Under the pieces are notes generated by a model, which was given only the letters and a program-made list of their open reading frames with translations, did not search any database and was not told the origin of the DNA. Made by a program: the position numbers and the translations under genes. 64,000 nt of DNA from JBGPQJ01 sp963709295 (GTDB lineage: Bacteria > Chloroflexota > Anaerolineae > Anaerolineales > Villigracilaceae), in assembly GCA_963709295.1 (NCBI GenBank), contig CAVPVW010000004.1, positions 124,001-188,000 of the forward strand, written 5' to 3'. Positions 37,289-45,674 of the stretch are shown one piece after another. Each line of letters opens with the position of its first letter. Positions within the stretch are counted from its first letter, which is position 1.

Positions 37289-38440
37289 CTATTGTGGCAA
37301 GTTCGTGAGCCACTCTTCGATCATGTCCAGATAGCCTGGCGCGTAGGGCAAGGCGCTGAGCGGTATCTGCTCTGGGTCATGCAGGAACTGGTTTGGCGAT
37401 GTGTACCCCTGGTCTCGCACAACTTGCTCAATCATCTGGTTGGTTTCCTGCATGCAGCCCGTCACGGTGACCGTGAGCAAGTGGTCGGTGCCCGGGAAGA
37501 CTTCTACGCGGGAGTACGGATGGCCTGCCTGCTCCAGAGCCTGCTTCCAGGCGTGCGCTGCCTGGATGGAATCGCCCTGCGAGTCTTTCTCACCGAAGAT
37601 GGCCAGCACCGGGATGCGGACCTGCTCGACCTCCTTGATCGGATTCCAGGTGCCCTCGCTGTTGGGATCGTTCTTCCGCCAGGCTTCCTCCGACGTGACC
37701 GGCCAGTCGGCGATCGACACGGATCCGAGCTCCGCCAAGGTATCGAGCACAGCCCGGTAGTGCACGTACTCCCCGTGCGTTTCGAAAGTACGCGCGGTAT
37801 CGAGTTCGGCCAGAAGACGATTCAGCTCCCCCGCCTTCTCTTGAGGGGCTTCGCCGCAGAACGATTGGGCCACGATCTGGAACGCCATTTCGTCATTACC
37901 GGACATGCCTGCGCAGGAAACGCAGATCATGAAGGCAACATCCTCAGTCTGCGAGAGCACGAGCGGCATCACATAGCTGGCCTGGCTGATCCCCCACAGG
38001 CCGATTCGCTTCGTGTCGATGTCGGGGCGCGCCTTCATCGCCTCGATGGCATCCAGGACGATTTGCGCTCTTTTATGTAACACACGGGGTGCGTTGATAA
38101 CCTTGCCCGTGGATTCGCCGTAGCCCGGTTTGTCCCAGGAGAAGACCGCGTAGCCGGCACGCAGCATCCGCTCCATGAGCGGCACGTATGCCCCGAACAG
38201 CACGCGGTTGGCGGCGCCATCGCCATGCACGAGCAGAACGACCGGGAACGGGCCAATTCCCGCAGGCGTTCGGAGGTCGCCGACGAGCTTGAACTCCCCG
38301 GACTGGAAGGTGATCTCCTCGATCCTGGCAGGCTGGGGCTGCCTCGCGCAGGCGGGGAGGAGCAGCAGGCTCAGCATCAGCAGGACTGCTGACATCCTGG
38401 TTGCGATGCGCTTGAGGTCGGAAATGAGTTGTGAGTTCAT
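37289..38440 (-). CDS. Lipoprotein alpha/beta hydrolase (paralogue C)
   Basis: The intact 383-residue paralogue of the genes at 32463, 35172 and 41533. The lipobox is LLLLPACARQPQPARIEE, then FQSGEFKLVGDLRTPAG, VVLLVHGDG, nucleophile GISQAS (serine followed by Gln-Ala-Ser rather than Gly), MICVSCAGMSGND, acid AIFGEKDSQGD, histidine GTDHLLTV and tail PGYLDMIEEWL. It lies immediately downstream of the ABC permease gene, so the transporter may share its transcript. Substrate unknown. Confidence 0.88.
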   Translation of the reverse strand: MNSQLISDLKRIATRMSAVLLMLSLLLLPACARQPQPARIEEITFQSGEFKLVGDLRTPAGIGPFPVVLLVHGDGAANRVLFGAYVPLMERMLRAGYAVFSWDKPGYGESTGKVINAPRVLHKRAQIVLDAIEAMKARPDIDTKRIGLWGISQASYVMPLVLSQTEDVAFMICVSCAGMSGNDEMAFQIVAQSFCGEAPQEKAGELNRLLAELDTARTFETHGEYVHYRAVLDTLAELGSVSIADWPVTSEEAWRKNDPNSEGTWNPIKEVEQVRIPVLAIFGEKDSQGDSIQAAHAWKQALEQAGHPYSRVEVFPGTDHLLTVTVTGCMQETNQMIEQVVRDQGYTSPNQFLHDPEQIPLSALPYAPGYLDMIEEWLTNLPQ

Positions 38441-38510
38441 CGTGATCTCTTTTCAAATGAAAAACAGCGTTCTGTGGGGAGGCGGGCAGGCGATACCCGC
38501 CCTCCATCTC

Positions 38511-39314
38511 TTAGAACTCTTCTTGCCGGAAGCGCCAGAGGGCAACGCCAACGAACAGCACACACCATACGGCAGTGGCGATGATCGGGGTCACCGTAGG
38601 CAGCGGGGCTTCCAACATCAAGTACCCCGAAAGAGGGCTGTTGGCGCCAAATGGCATAAGCAGATTCCAGGGCATCACTTTCAGAAGCCAAGGCGCATAC
38701 TTCATGATCGGTTCGGCAAGGAACGGCATCCAGATCATGAAGTTGAGCAGCGCGATCCCTAAACCTGGACCTCGTCCGTTGAACAGCATGGCCAGCATCA
38801 GGGCAAGTGTCAAGTAGAAGAGCAGATTGAGGTAGACCAACCCCATCCCCGCGGCTAAGCCGGATAGGGAGAGCTGATCCAGACCGTAAGCCCTAAACTG
38901 GAAATAGGCAATACCACCTGGGAGCACGACCCACGTTGCCAGCAAGCCCAGCCCATTGGCGATCAGCTTCGCCAGGATGAAGGCCGGTCGTCGCAAGGGT
39001 TTCGAGAGCACCCAGGCGGCTGTCCCGGAGTGCCTCTCCCCCAGGATCGAATCCTGGCCCACTGACCACGGCGACGAAAGGCGCGGCCATCGCTGCAACG
39101 ATCAGGAAGTTTAAGCCAGCTGCTAGTAAACTGCTTCCTGATCTCTCATGTTCAGCGCAAAGCAGCCGTTCAGGATTGACAGGGCGATCAAGCCCTGAAT
39201 CCACCAGCGCCGCGTCCGCCACCAGGCAGTATTTTCCTTGGTCAGCATATTGGCCAAACCCATCCTCCAGCCACGCTCTCGGCTCGGGACCAGTGAAACT
39301 GTGTTAGCGCTCAT
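38511..39314 (-). pseudogene. ABC-2 type transporter permease, frameshifted
   Basis: Three frames are needed. The N terminus from ATG 39314 has RMGLANMLTKENTAWWRTRRWW and the first helix. A middle stretch (LNFLIVAAMAAPFVAVVSG, about 39055-39125) is followed by the long C-terminal frame with RHSGTAAWVLSKPLRRPAFIL, LGLVYLNLLFYLTLALMLAM-like helices and FRQEEF. The SKPLSR-like coupling motif is typical of ABC-2 permeases that work with a CcmA-type ATPase. The start overlaps the ATPase stop by 11 bp. Whether the two indels are real is unresolved; no homopolymer is obvious at either. Confidence 0.8.
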
Positions 39315-40269
39315 GGTTGCTCTCCTTTACAATGTTCATAAAAACTTCTTCGAGGTTTTGGATTTTTCGCCCAAACTCGCAGACCGTGACATCGCCGCCA
39401 GATAGCGCCAGGGGCACCAGCTGGGCTTCCGCCAGGTCCGGATCGCTGACCCGGATCCGCCAGCTGACTTTGCCGTTCTTCGAGATCATCTCGATACCAC
39501 TTACCCAGGGTTGGCTGCGCAGGCGGGTTTCCACCGAAGCACTGTCACCTTTGATGGTCAGGGTGAAGGCAGCTGCCTGGCCCCTGGCCAGCAGCTCCTC
39601 GATCGGGCCCTGGGCGACCAGCGCGCCCCGGTTCAGGATGATGACTGTGTCGCTGACGCGCTGGACATCATCCAGAATATGGGTGGAGTAAAAGATGGTC
39701 GTGTGCTCGCGCAGCTTTTCCATCACCTCCAGCACATCCTTGCGCCCGATCGGGTCGAGCGAGGCGGCTGGCTCGTCCAGGATGAGCAGGTCGGGGTAGT
39801 TCATCTGGGCTTGGGCGATGCCCAGGCGCTGCCGCTCACCGCCTGAGAAGCCTTTGATCGTGCGGTCGGCTTTATCAGAAAGCCCCACCAGGTCCAGGGT
39901 CTCAGCGATGCGCGCCTCGATCTCGGCCTGGGGTCCCTCGTAGAAGAAACGGGCGGTGAAGCGCAGGGTTTCGCGGGCGGTCATGTACTCGTAGAAGCGC
40001 GGGTCCTGGGCCAGGTAGCCGATCCGACGGCGGATCTCATCGTTTTCCTTCTCGATATCCATGCCGAACACCCGGCCACTACCAGCGGTCGGCCGCGCCA
40101 GGCCCAGCAGCAGCTTGATCGTGGTGGTCTTGCCGGCGCCGTTGGGTCCCAGGAAGCCACAGATCGAGTGCTCCCGCACCTGCAGGTTGAGCGGCTGGAG
40201 GGCTTGGACTCCCTTGTAGGTCTTGGTCAGGCCGTACGTTTCGATGACACTGGATGTAGAAATATTCAT
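39304..40269 (-). CDS. ABC transporter ATP-binding protein
   Basis: The intact 321-residue CcmA-type ATPase has Walker A GPNGAGKTT (about 40-48), a Q-loop in IGYLAQDPRFY, signature FSGGERQRLG, Walker B LLILDEPAASLDP and H-loop STHIL. The C-terminal 90 residues (RLRSQPWVSGIEM, VSWRIRVSDPDLAEAQ) are the accessory domain typical of drug or peptide exporters such as BcrA/NatA-like pumps. With the overlapping permease gene it forms a two-component exporter. A two-component regulatory system upstream in the same orientation suggests stress-inducible export; the substrate is unknown. Confidence 0.95.
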   Translation of the reverse strand: MNISTSSVIETYGLTKTYKGVQALQPLNLQVREHSICGFLGPNGAGKTTTIKLLLGLARPTAGSGRVFGMDIEKENDEIRRRIGYLAQDPRFYEYMTARETLRFTARFFYEGPQAEIEARIAETLDLVGLSDKADRTIKGFSGGERQRLGIAQAQMNYPDLLILDEPAASLDPIGRKDVLEVMEKLREHTTIFYSTHILDDVQRVSDTVIILNRGALVAQGPIEELLARGQAAAFTLTIKGDSASVETRLRSQPWVSGIEMISKNGKVSWRIRVSDPDLAEAQLVPLALSGGDVTVCEFGRKIQNLEEVFMNIVKESNHER

Positions 40270-40293
40270 TTCGGTTTCTCCTTTGGTTTACTG

Positions 40294-40395
40294 CTAGCCA
40301 ACGTGAACCAGCCTCGAGCGACGATGACGGACCAGCAGCAGGGCAAGAAAGGTTCCACACATCTTGAGAGTCAGGGAAAACTGTTTCATCTGCAT
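40294..40395 (-). CDS. Possible 31-33 residue basic membrane peptide
   Basis: A short frame reads MQMKQFSLTLKMCG, then TFLALLLVRHRRSRL, ending VHVG. AAGGAG lies 8 bases before the second ATG (40389), a good ribosome site. A hydrophobic stretch is followed by an RHRRSR cluster, the form of a tiny membrane peptide. It sits between the membrane protein at 40453 and the ABC ATPase. It is too short to support by homology. Confidence 0.3.
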   Translation of the reverse strand: MQMKQFSLTLKMCGTFLALLLVRHRRSRLVHVG

Positions 40396-40452
40396 TTCTC
40401 CTTGCCGGATGCCCCAACTGTGGTGGAGCGCCCGGCGGATTATCCATGGAAC

Positions 40453-41179
40453 TCAAGCCTTGACCTTGGGTACCTGTTGACCTGCAGTTGTTCTTTTCCT
40501 GGTAAGAACCGCCAGCAGCGACATCACCCCAAAGACAAGCAGCATCGTCTCCAGCCAGTATTCTGAGAAGTGAGCGCCTTCGACGATGAACAGCACGGCC
40601 ATGGCAAGGAAACCCGCGGCCGGGTAAATGGCCCAGCGGGTGGGCAGGGTCTTGCGGAGCAGCCAGAGAATCCCGAAGGTGGCGGCCAGGCCCAGGAACA
40701 GCACCCAGGTGTAAAAACCCCAGATGAGCATGCCTTGAATCCGGGGATAGTCCTCATACGGGATCTGGGTATCCAGCACGACCACTAGTCCAATGCTGGC
40801 AAAAAAGCCAGCCGGGATGATCGCCCACCAATTCTTCTTTGACAGGATGGCAAAGAAGAGAAAGGTCGCAGCCAACAGGAACATAAAGCCCAGCCCTATT
40901 GCATCGCTTTCAGTGTTCAATATTTCCAGCGTAAGCACCAATCCCAGGCTGGCAAAGAAGCCAGCCGGGACGATCGCCCACTGGTTCTTCCTGGACCAGG
41001 CGGAAATGACGCTGAAGAAGAAGCGCAAACAGGAACATAATGGCCGGTGCTATCACTTCATCGCCGAAGTTGTTTGCTGCCAGCAGCACCCCGCCTGCCA
41101 GGATGATGAACATACCCAGGAAAATGGCTATGATCCTGGTTTTTCGATTCGTTGATTGGTGTTTGAGGGTCGTATTCAT
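40453..41179 (-). pseudogene. Membrane protein with internal helical repeat, one frameshift
   Basis: From ATG 41179 (AGGAG site) the first frame gives one helix (IIAIFLGMFIILAGGVLLA) and a second start. After an indel near 41015 the second frame carries five more helices. Two successive units share the pattern KNQWAIVPAGFFASLGLVL and KNWWAIIPAGFFASIGLVV, an internal duplication, followed by a degenerate third (TRWAIYPAAGFLAMAVLF). Total about 240 residues. No function is recognised. It lies directly upstream of the ABC exporter genes. Confidence 0.68.
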
Positions 41180-41185
41180 TTCATT

Positions 41186-41412
41186 TCTCCTTTTCAATTG
41201 ATCCTTATGCAGACAGCATATCGCATGACCAGCGAATCACACGAGCCTCGAGGGATATTATTGGATTTGCCAAAGACCTGTATGTGAACATATCTTGAGG
41301 GATGCGTCTGTCCCTTCACTGTAAGTCACCTCATTCATCTGCTATTGTCGTACTCAACGATTAAAAAGTAACGGGGTTGTCAGCTATGAAACCAGAACCG
41401 ACAACCCCGCAT
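41186..41412. repeat. Duplicated intergenic unit, copy 1 (hairpin plus upstream region)
   Basis: About 227 bp closely similar to 42726-42957, same orientation. It includes the AAGGAG region before the downstream gene and a conserved stretch around CAAAGACCTGTATGTGAACA. At its far end is a 9-bp hairpin GGGGTTGTC/GACAACCCC (41373-41381 and 41400-41408), followed on the minus strand by GTTACTTTTT. It thus ends the hydrolase gene at 41533 and probably starts the membrane protein gene at 41179. It fills most of the 353-bp gap here; the rest (41413-41532) shows nothing. Confidence 0.85.
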
Positions 41413-41532
41413 TTGCAACACCTGTTTTTTAGTCGCTCATGGCATGGACTTGTTTCTGCTCAACGACATCTTCACGCTTTTGCCTCACCAGGTTTTTCAG
41501 GTGATGATGATCAATTCCGGGATTGGTCATGG

Positions 41533-42719
41533 TTAAAGGCTCCTGAGCCATTCCTCGATCAGATCCAGGTACCCTGGGGCAAACGGGTTGGAGGGAAGCA
41601 GGCCGGGCTTGTACGGATCCTTGGCTATCTCTGCATTGATCTGCTCAGGTGATGTCGCGCCGTGCGTAATCGCGAACCACAGGAATGCTCGAATCACTGT
41701 TTTTTGTATTTCATCCGGACAACCGGTTTTGGAAGTGAGGATGCCATGTTCTGCATTTGGGAAAACTTCCACCTGGCTCTTTGGATTGCCAGCTTCACTC
41801 AGGGCTTTCCGGTAGGCGTATGCACCCTGCAAAGGATCTAACTGGCGGTCCTTGTCGCCGAAGATTGCCAGAACGGGGATGTTGACCTGACGGACAGCCG
41901 AGAACTGGATTCCACACGCGCTTCATTTTCGATCGGATTGGACTGCCACGTTTCTTCCGGGATTACCGACCAATTGTTGAGCGAGACCGGCACAAGCGCC
42001 GCCAGGTCAGCCATGCTCTTGCGGTAGGCCTGGTACCCGGCATAAGTTTCATACGAGCGATTCTGGTCCATTTCCTTCAGCAGGCGGTCCCTCTCAGCCA
42101 ATTTTTCCTTCGGCATGTCCTCGCAGAGCCCAAAAGCCATGGCCTGGTATCCCGTCTGGTCAATGCCGGATTCACCCGGGCATGAGACACAGATCACAAA
42201 GGCGATGTCCTTTGTTTGTGTCAGGGCTATGGGAATCACGTAGCCTGCCTGGCTGACTCCCCAGACACCGATCCTGGTCGGGTCGATATCCGGGCGAGTC
42301 TTCATCAGCTCGATCGCATCGAGCAGGATTTGGGCACGCATATGCCGCAGGTTTGGATCGCTCTCGTCGATCTCGGGGGTGGATTCACCCGTGCCGGGCT
42401 TGTCCCAGGCGAAGGTGGCAAAGCCAGCCTGCAACATGCGCTCCATGATCGGCAGGTATAACCCCAAGGTACCGGTGCGGTGAGCTGGTCCGGAACCATG
42501 CACGAACAGCACCACCGGGAATGGGCCGCTTCCGACCGGCAGGCGCAGGTCCCCAACCACCTTGAACGGTCCGGATTGAAAGGTGAGCTCCTCCACCGGG
42601 CCGAACGAGGCTGGCGAGGCAGGTGCGGCGCAGGCAGGGAGGAGTAGTATGATGGCTAGCAGGACTGCTGACAGCCTGGTCAAGATGCGTTTATTCTTGG
42701 AAATGATTCGGGTATTCAT
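41533..42719 (-). pseudogene. Lipoprotein alpha/beta hydrolase (paralogue D), one frameshift
   Basis: From ATG 42719 the first frame gives the lipobox IILLLPACAAP, LTFQSGPFKVVGDLRLPVG, VVLFVHGSGP, nucleophile GVSQAG and VICVSCPGESGID. Near 41910 the frame changes and the remainder (GAYAYRKALSEAGNP, NAEHGILTS with the histidine, PGYLDLIEEWL) continues to 41533. Joined length is about 395 residues. The gene is bracketed by the two copies of the 230-bp intergenic repeat, as if the whole hydrolase cassette or its flank had been duplicated. Confidence 0.82.
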
Positions 42720-42725
42720 TGCATA

Positions 42726-42957
42726 TCTCCTTTTCAATTGATCCTTATGCATACAGCATAGCGGAAGACAGCACGAATCACACGAGCCTCGAAGGGATAT
42801 TATTGATTTGCCAAAGACCTGTATGTGAACATATCTTGAGAGATGGTCTGTCCCTTCCTGAAGTCCCCCTCGATCATCCGCTATTGTCGTACTCAAGAAT
42901 TAAGTAACGGGGTTGTCAGCTATGCGTTGCAGCCTGAAAAAACCGACAACCCCGCAT
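42726..42957. repeat. Duplicated intergenic unit, copy 2
   Basis: The second copy of the 41186-41412 unit, with small indels. The hairpin arms are at 42909-42917 and 42945-42953, 16 bp past the stop of the response regulator gene, which it probably terminates. The other end carries the ribosome site of hydrolase D. Each copy therefore joins a terminator to a start region. Confidence 0.85.
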
Positions 42958-42973
42958 GAACACCGCTGAGGTT

Positions 42974-43639
42974 TCACTCCTCGCGGTGGACGATTCCCTC
43001 CTGCCAGGCATACGCCGCCGCCTGCGTGCGGTCAACCAGGTGCAATTTGCTGAGGATGTTGCTGACGTGTCCCTTGACGGTGCCCACGCTGATCACCAGC
43101 TGCTCGGCGATCTTGTCATTGGCATATCCCTTTGCGATCAACTTGAGCACTTCCAGTTCGCGCTCGGTCAACGCCGTGAAGGGAGTCTCCTCGTCAGGCG
43201 CGAGACCGCGGAAGGTTTTGATGACGCGCGCCGCGATGCGTGGATGAAGCGTGGCTTCCCCCCGCGCCGCGCGGCGGATGGCTTCGAGAAGTTCCGTCGC
43301 TCTCACATCCTTGAGCAGGTACGAGATCGCGCCCGCCTGCAGGGCAGGGAAGACATATTCATCCTGATGAAACGAGGTCAGGATGACGACTTGTGTGCGC
43401 GGGCTGACGCTTTTCACCCTGCGCGTCGCTTCGACGCCATCCATGTCGGGCATCACCAGATCCATCAACACCACATCGGGGATGAATTCCTGAGCCAGCC
43501 GCACAGCCTCCTCCCCTGAGCCTGCCTGCGCGACCAAAGAAATATCGGGCTGGGCTTCCAGATAACTGCTGGCGCCGCGACGCACCATTTCGTGGTCGTC
43601 AACGATCATGACGGTGATGGGTTCATTTTGATCTGACAT
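42974..43639 (-). CDS. NarL/FixJ-family response regulator
   Basis: The 221-residue two-domain regulator has a receiver (1-125) with acidic pair VDDHE, phospho-acceptor in VVLMDLVMPDMDG (about 58), switch threonine in VILTSF and lysine in YLLKDV. The LuxR-type HTH (about 155-215) reads LTERELEVLKLIAKGYANDKIAEQL and VKGHVSNILSKL. GGAGG precedes the ATG by six bases. The histidine kinase gene ends 13 bp upstream, so the two form a pair. Candidate targets are the exporter and hydrolases downstream. Confidence 0.95.
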   Translation of the reverse strand: MSDQNEPITVMIVDDHEMVRRGASSYLEAQPDISLVAQAGSGEEAVRLAQEFIPDVVLMDLVMPDMDGVEATRRVKSVSPRTQVVILTSFHQDEYVFPALQAGAISYLLKDVRATELLEAIRRAARGEATLHPRIAARVIKTFRGLAPDEETPFTALTERELEVLKLIAKGYANDKIAEQLVISVGTVKGHVSNILSKLHLVDRTQAAAYAWQEGIVHREE

Positions 43640-43652
43640 GACGCCTCCTTCC

Positions 43653-45147
43653 TTAACTTGATCTTGGCAGCGCTACCACGATCCGGGTGCCCCGCCCCGG
43701 CTCGCTCGCCACCGAAAAACTTCCGCCCAATGATTCGGCGCGTTCCTGCATCGAGTGCAGTCCCAGCCCGCTGTGTGGCACGCTTGTGTCAAAGCCGCGT
43801 CCATCATCCTTGATAACCAGTGTGACAGAATCTTTTCCATAGTCAATGGAGATTTCTGCCTGACTGGCAGAACTGTGACGGGCAACGTTTGCCAACGCCT
43901 CCTGTGCGATCCGAAACAGCGTCTCGCGCGTGACAGGCTGCAAGTTCTCGTCGCTTCCATCCACATGGACGTTCAGCTTGATCCCGCTTCGATGAGACCA
44001 TTCTGTCCCGTACCCTTTCAGGATCTCGGAAAAGTCCTCCCCGTCCATGGATTGGGGACGCAGTTCGTCCACCAGGTCCGTGAGTTCCCTGCGGACCGAA
44101 TCAACCAGCGTATCCGCCTCCGCCAGGTGTTTTTTGGCTTCCTGTGGATCGCGTTCGTATAAGGTGAGGGCGGTACCCAATTCAAAAGAGGCAGCTAAGG
44201 CTTGTTGTTTGGCGCTGTCATGCAGGTCCCGCGCGAGGCGGTTGCGTTCCTCAGAGACTGCCATATCCTGCCGCCTGCGTAACAGGCTTTGTAGTTGTCT
44301 CGCCATGTTGTTCAAACGCCCGGCAAAATTGTGAGATCTCGTCTCCCGTGCTGTCGTCAATATATTTGAGAAATCGCCCTCGCTCCAAAGATCGGTGGTG
44401 GCGGATAATGCGGTTGAACCGTGTCGCCAGTCCATGCGCGAAAATAGGAACCGAAGATCGCTCCCATGAGCCCGATGCCCAGGAGAAAGATGGAGCAGGC
44501 CTCTGATGGCGATCTGCAGGGTATAAGACGGGATATCCGCCTGGGTTGGGAAGGAATCGAAAAAGATCACCACCGCTCCCAGAACCTGATCTTCATCCGC
44601 GCCGGTGTGTGTAAAAAGCGGAGCGGCCAGGATAATTCGTTGATCAGGTTCGATCATGGTGTATAGGCGACTCGGATCCGTTTCACCTGCCAGCGCAGCC
44701 TGGAAGGGAGCCTCCAGGCCGGGTATCTGGCTGGGATCGAAGGGGCGTCCAACCTGGCCTTCGAGGCTGCCGCCCCGGTGGGTGCCCAGGATTGTTCCAT
44801 CCGCGCGAGGATTACTATGCGGATCAGTGCATGGGTTGACACCGAGAAATTCAGGGCGCCGATACTTAATAATTCAGAGCCTGAGATGATCGCTTCAGGA
44901 TTTTCAAGTAAAATATTTAGAAGTTCTGTATCAACGGGAGATTGAGAAAGAATATGTTGCAAAAAGGTGGGGGCTTGACTGTTAAGATAATCATCCAGCA
45001 TCCGCTCGGGAGTTAAATAATTTTCGGTATGAATAACTGGGAGAAAACAATCCCTGCCATGATCAGGAGAATGACCAGAAAGGCGCCCACGGTCACCAGG
45101 GTGTAGCTCAAGGTCAGTTTCCAGCGAAGTTGACGGAAAATCTTCAT
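43653..45147 (-). pseudogene. NarL-type sensor histidine kinase with HAMP and HisKA_3 domains, frameshifted
   Basis: From ATG 45147 (AGGAG site) comes MKIFRQLRWKLTLSYTLVT and a first membrane helix, then an extracellular sensor region (LDDYLNSQAPTFLQHILSQ). After a frame change comes SIFLLGIGLMGAIFGSYF, the second helix and HAMP region (ATTDLWSEGDFSN). The HisKA_3 dimerisation helix has EERNRLARDLHDSAKQQ with the phospho-histidine, and the HATPase domain has EALANVARHSSAS, IKDDGRGFD and GLGLHSMQERAESLGG. About four frame changes are needed in the N-terminal half; the kinase core is intact in one frame. Confidence 0.85.
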
Positions 45148-45195
45148 AAGGGCTCCTATCCTGTACTCCTAGAATATCACAAACCGAAAACAAAC

Positions 45196-45240
45196 AGACC
45201 TGTCTCCAGTAAGGTCGATCACCTCACCGGAGACAGGTCT
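45196..45240. terminator. Long-stem hairpin upstream of the right repeat
   Basis: AGACCTGTCTCC (45196-45207) pairs perfectly with GGAGACAGGTCT (45229-45240). The interior AGGT/ACCT can extend the structure. There is no T tract. It lies between the histidine kinase start and the right repeat copy. Around it, 45148-45352 contains no gene I can support. Confidence 0.45.
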
Positions 45241-45352
45241 TCAGCCGGGAAGATTTCCCCCTTGCGGGTGTGGGTCTGTGATTCTGTGTGGTTTTTCCCC
45301 TGGCTGGCCGCATTTCAAACGGTCCCTGCGTGATATTCACCCCACTGCCTTC

Positions 45353-45610
45353 GATACCGTCCTGCGTTTCCCCGGTCTGCGCATCGAAGCCGGGCAGGAG
45401 AGCACAGGCTGCGGCGTCTGCCTCGAGGGATGCCACGCACACGCGCTTAACTTGGTCGACGGCCGGCTGGTGGTCGGCAAGTCCTGCAAAGGCTGCGGAA
45501 GCTGCGCCCTTGCCTGTCCGACAGGCGCGATTCATCTCAACCTGGATGAGAATAGCCAGGCAATGGAACGGCTGTTGGCCCTTGTCGAAGAACGGACCAC
45601 CATCGGCTGA
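45353..45610 (+). pseudogene. Truncated iron-sulfur protein (C-terminal ferredoxin domain only)
   Basis: These 85 codons repeat the C terminus of the 31122 gene product. The first cysteine of the first cluster motif is serine here (ESTGCGVC against ECTGCGVC) and Val is replaced by Gly just after; the second cluster motif CKGCGSCALACP is unchanged. No convincing start or ribosome site precedes it, and upstream sequence is unrelated. It is a non-functional remnant left by the rearrangement. Confidence 0.85.
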
Positions 45611-45674
45611 AATATCGCCTTTCTCCAATTGCAATTTATTCAACTGCCTTTAGCACCGTCTCTGCTGCGCGCAG
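45353..45674 (+). repeat. 323-bp direct repeat, right copy
   Basis: The partner of 31666-31988, 322 bp because one base is missing. Here the polymerase end is complete and in frame with its gene (stop at 45636), while the iron-sulfur gene is cut off at its 5' side. Confidence 0.95.

Noticed and set aside
31666..45674. Composite transposon or prophage
   Set aside because: The repeats contain gene ends rather than insertion-sequence features, and no integrase, transposase or phage gene lies between them.
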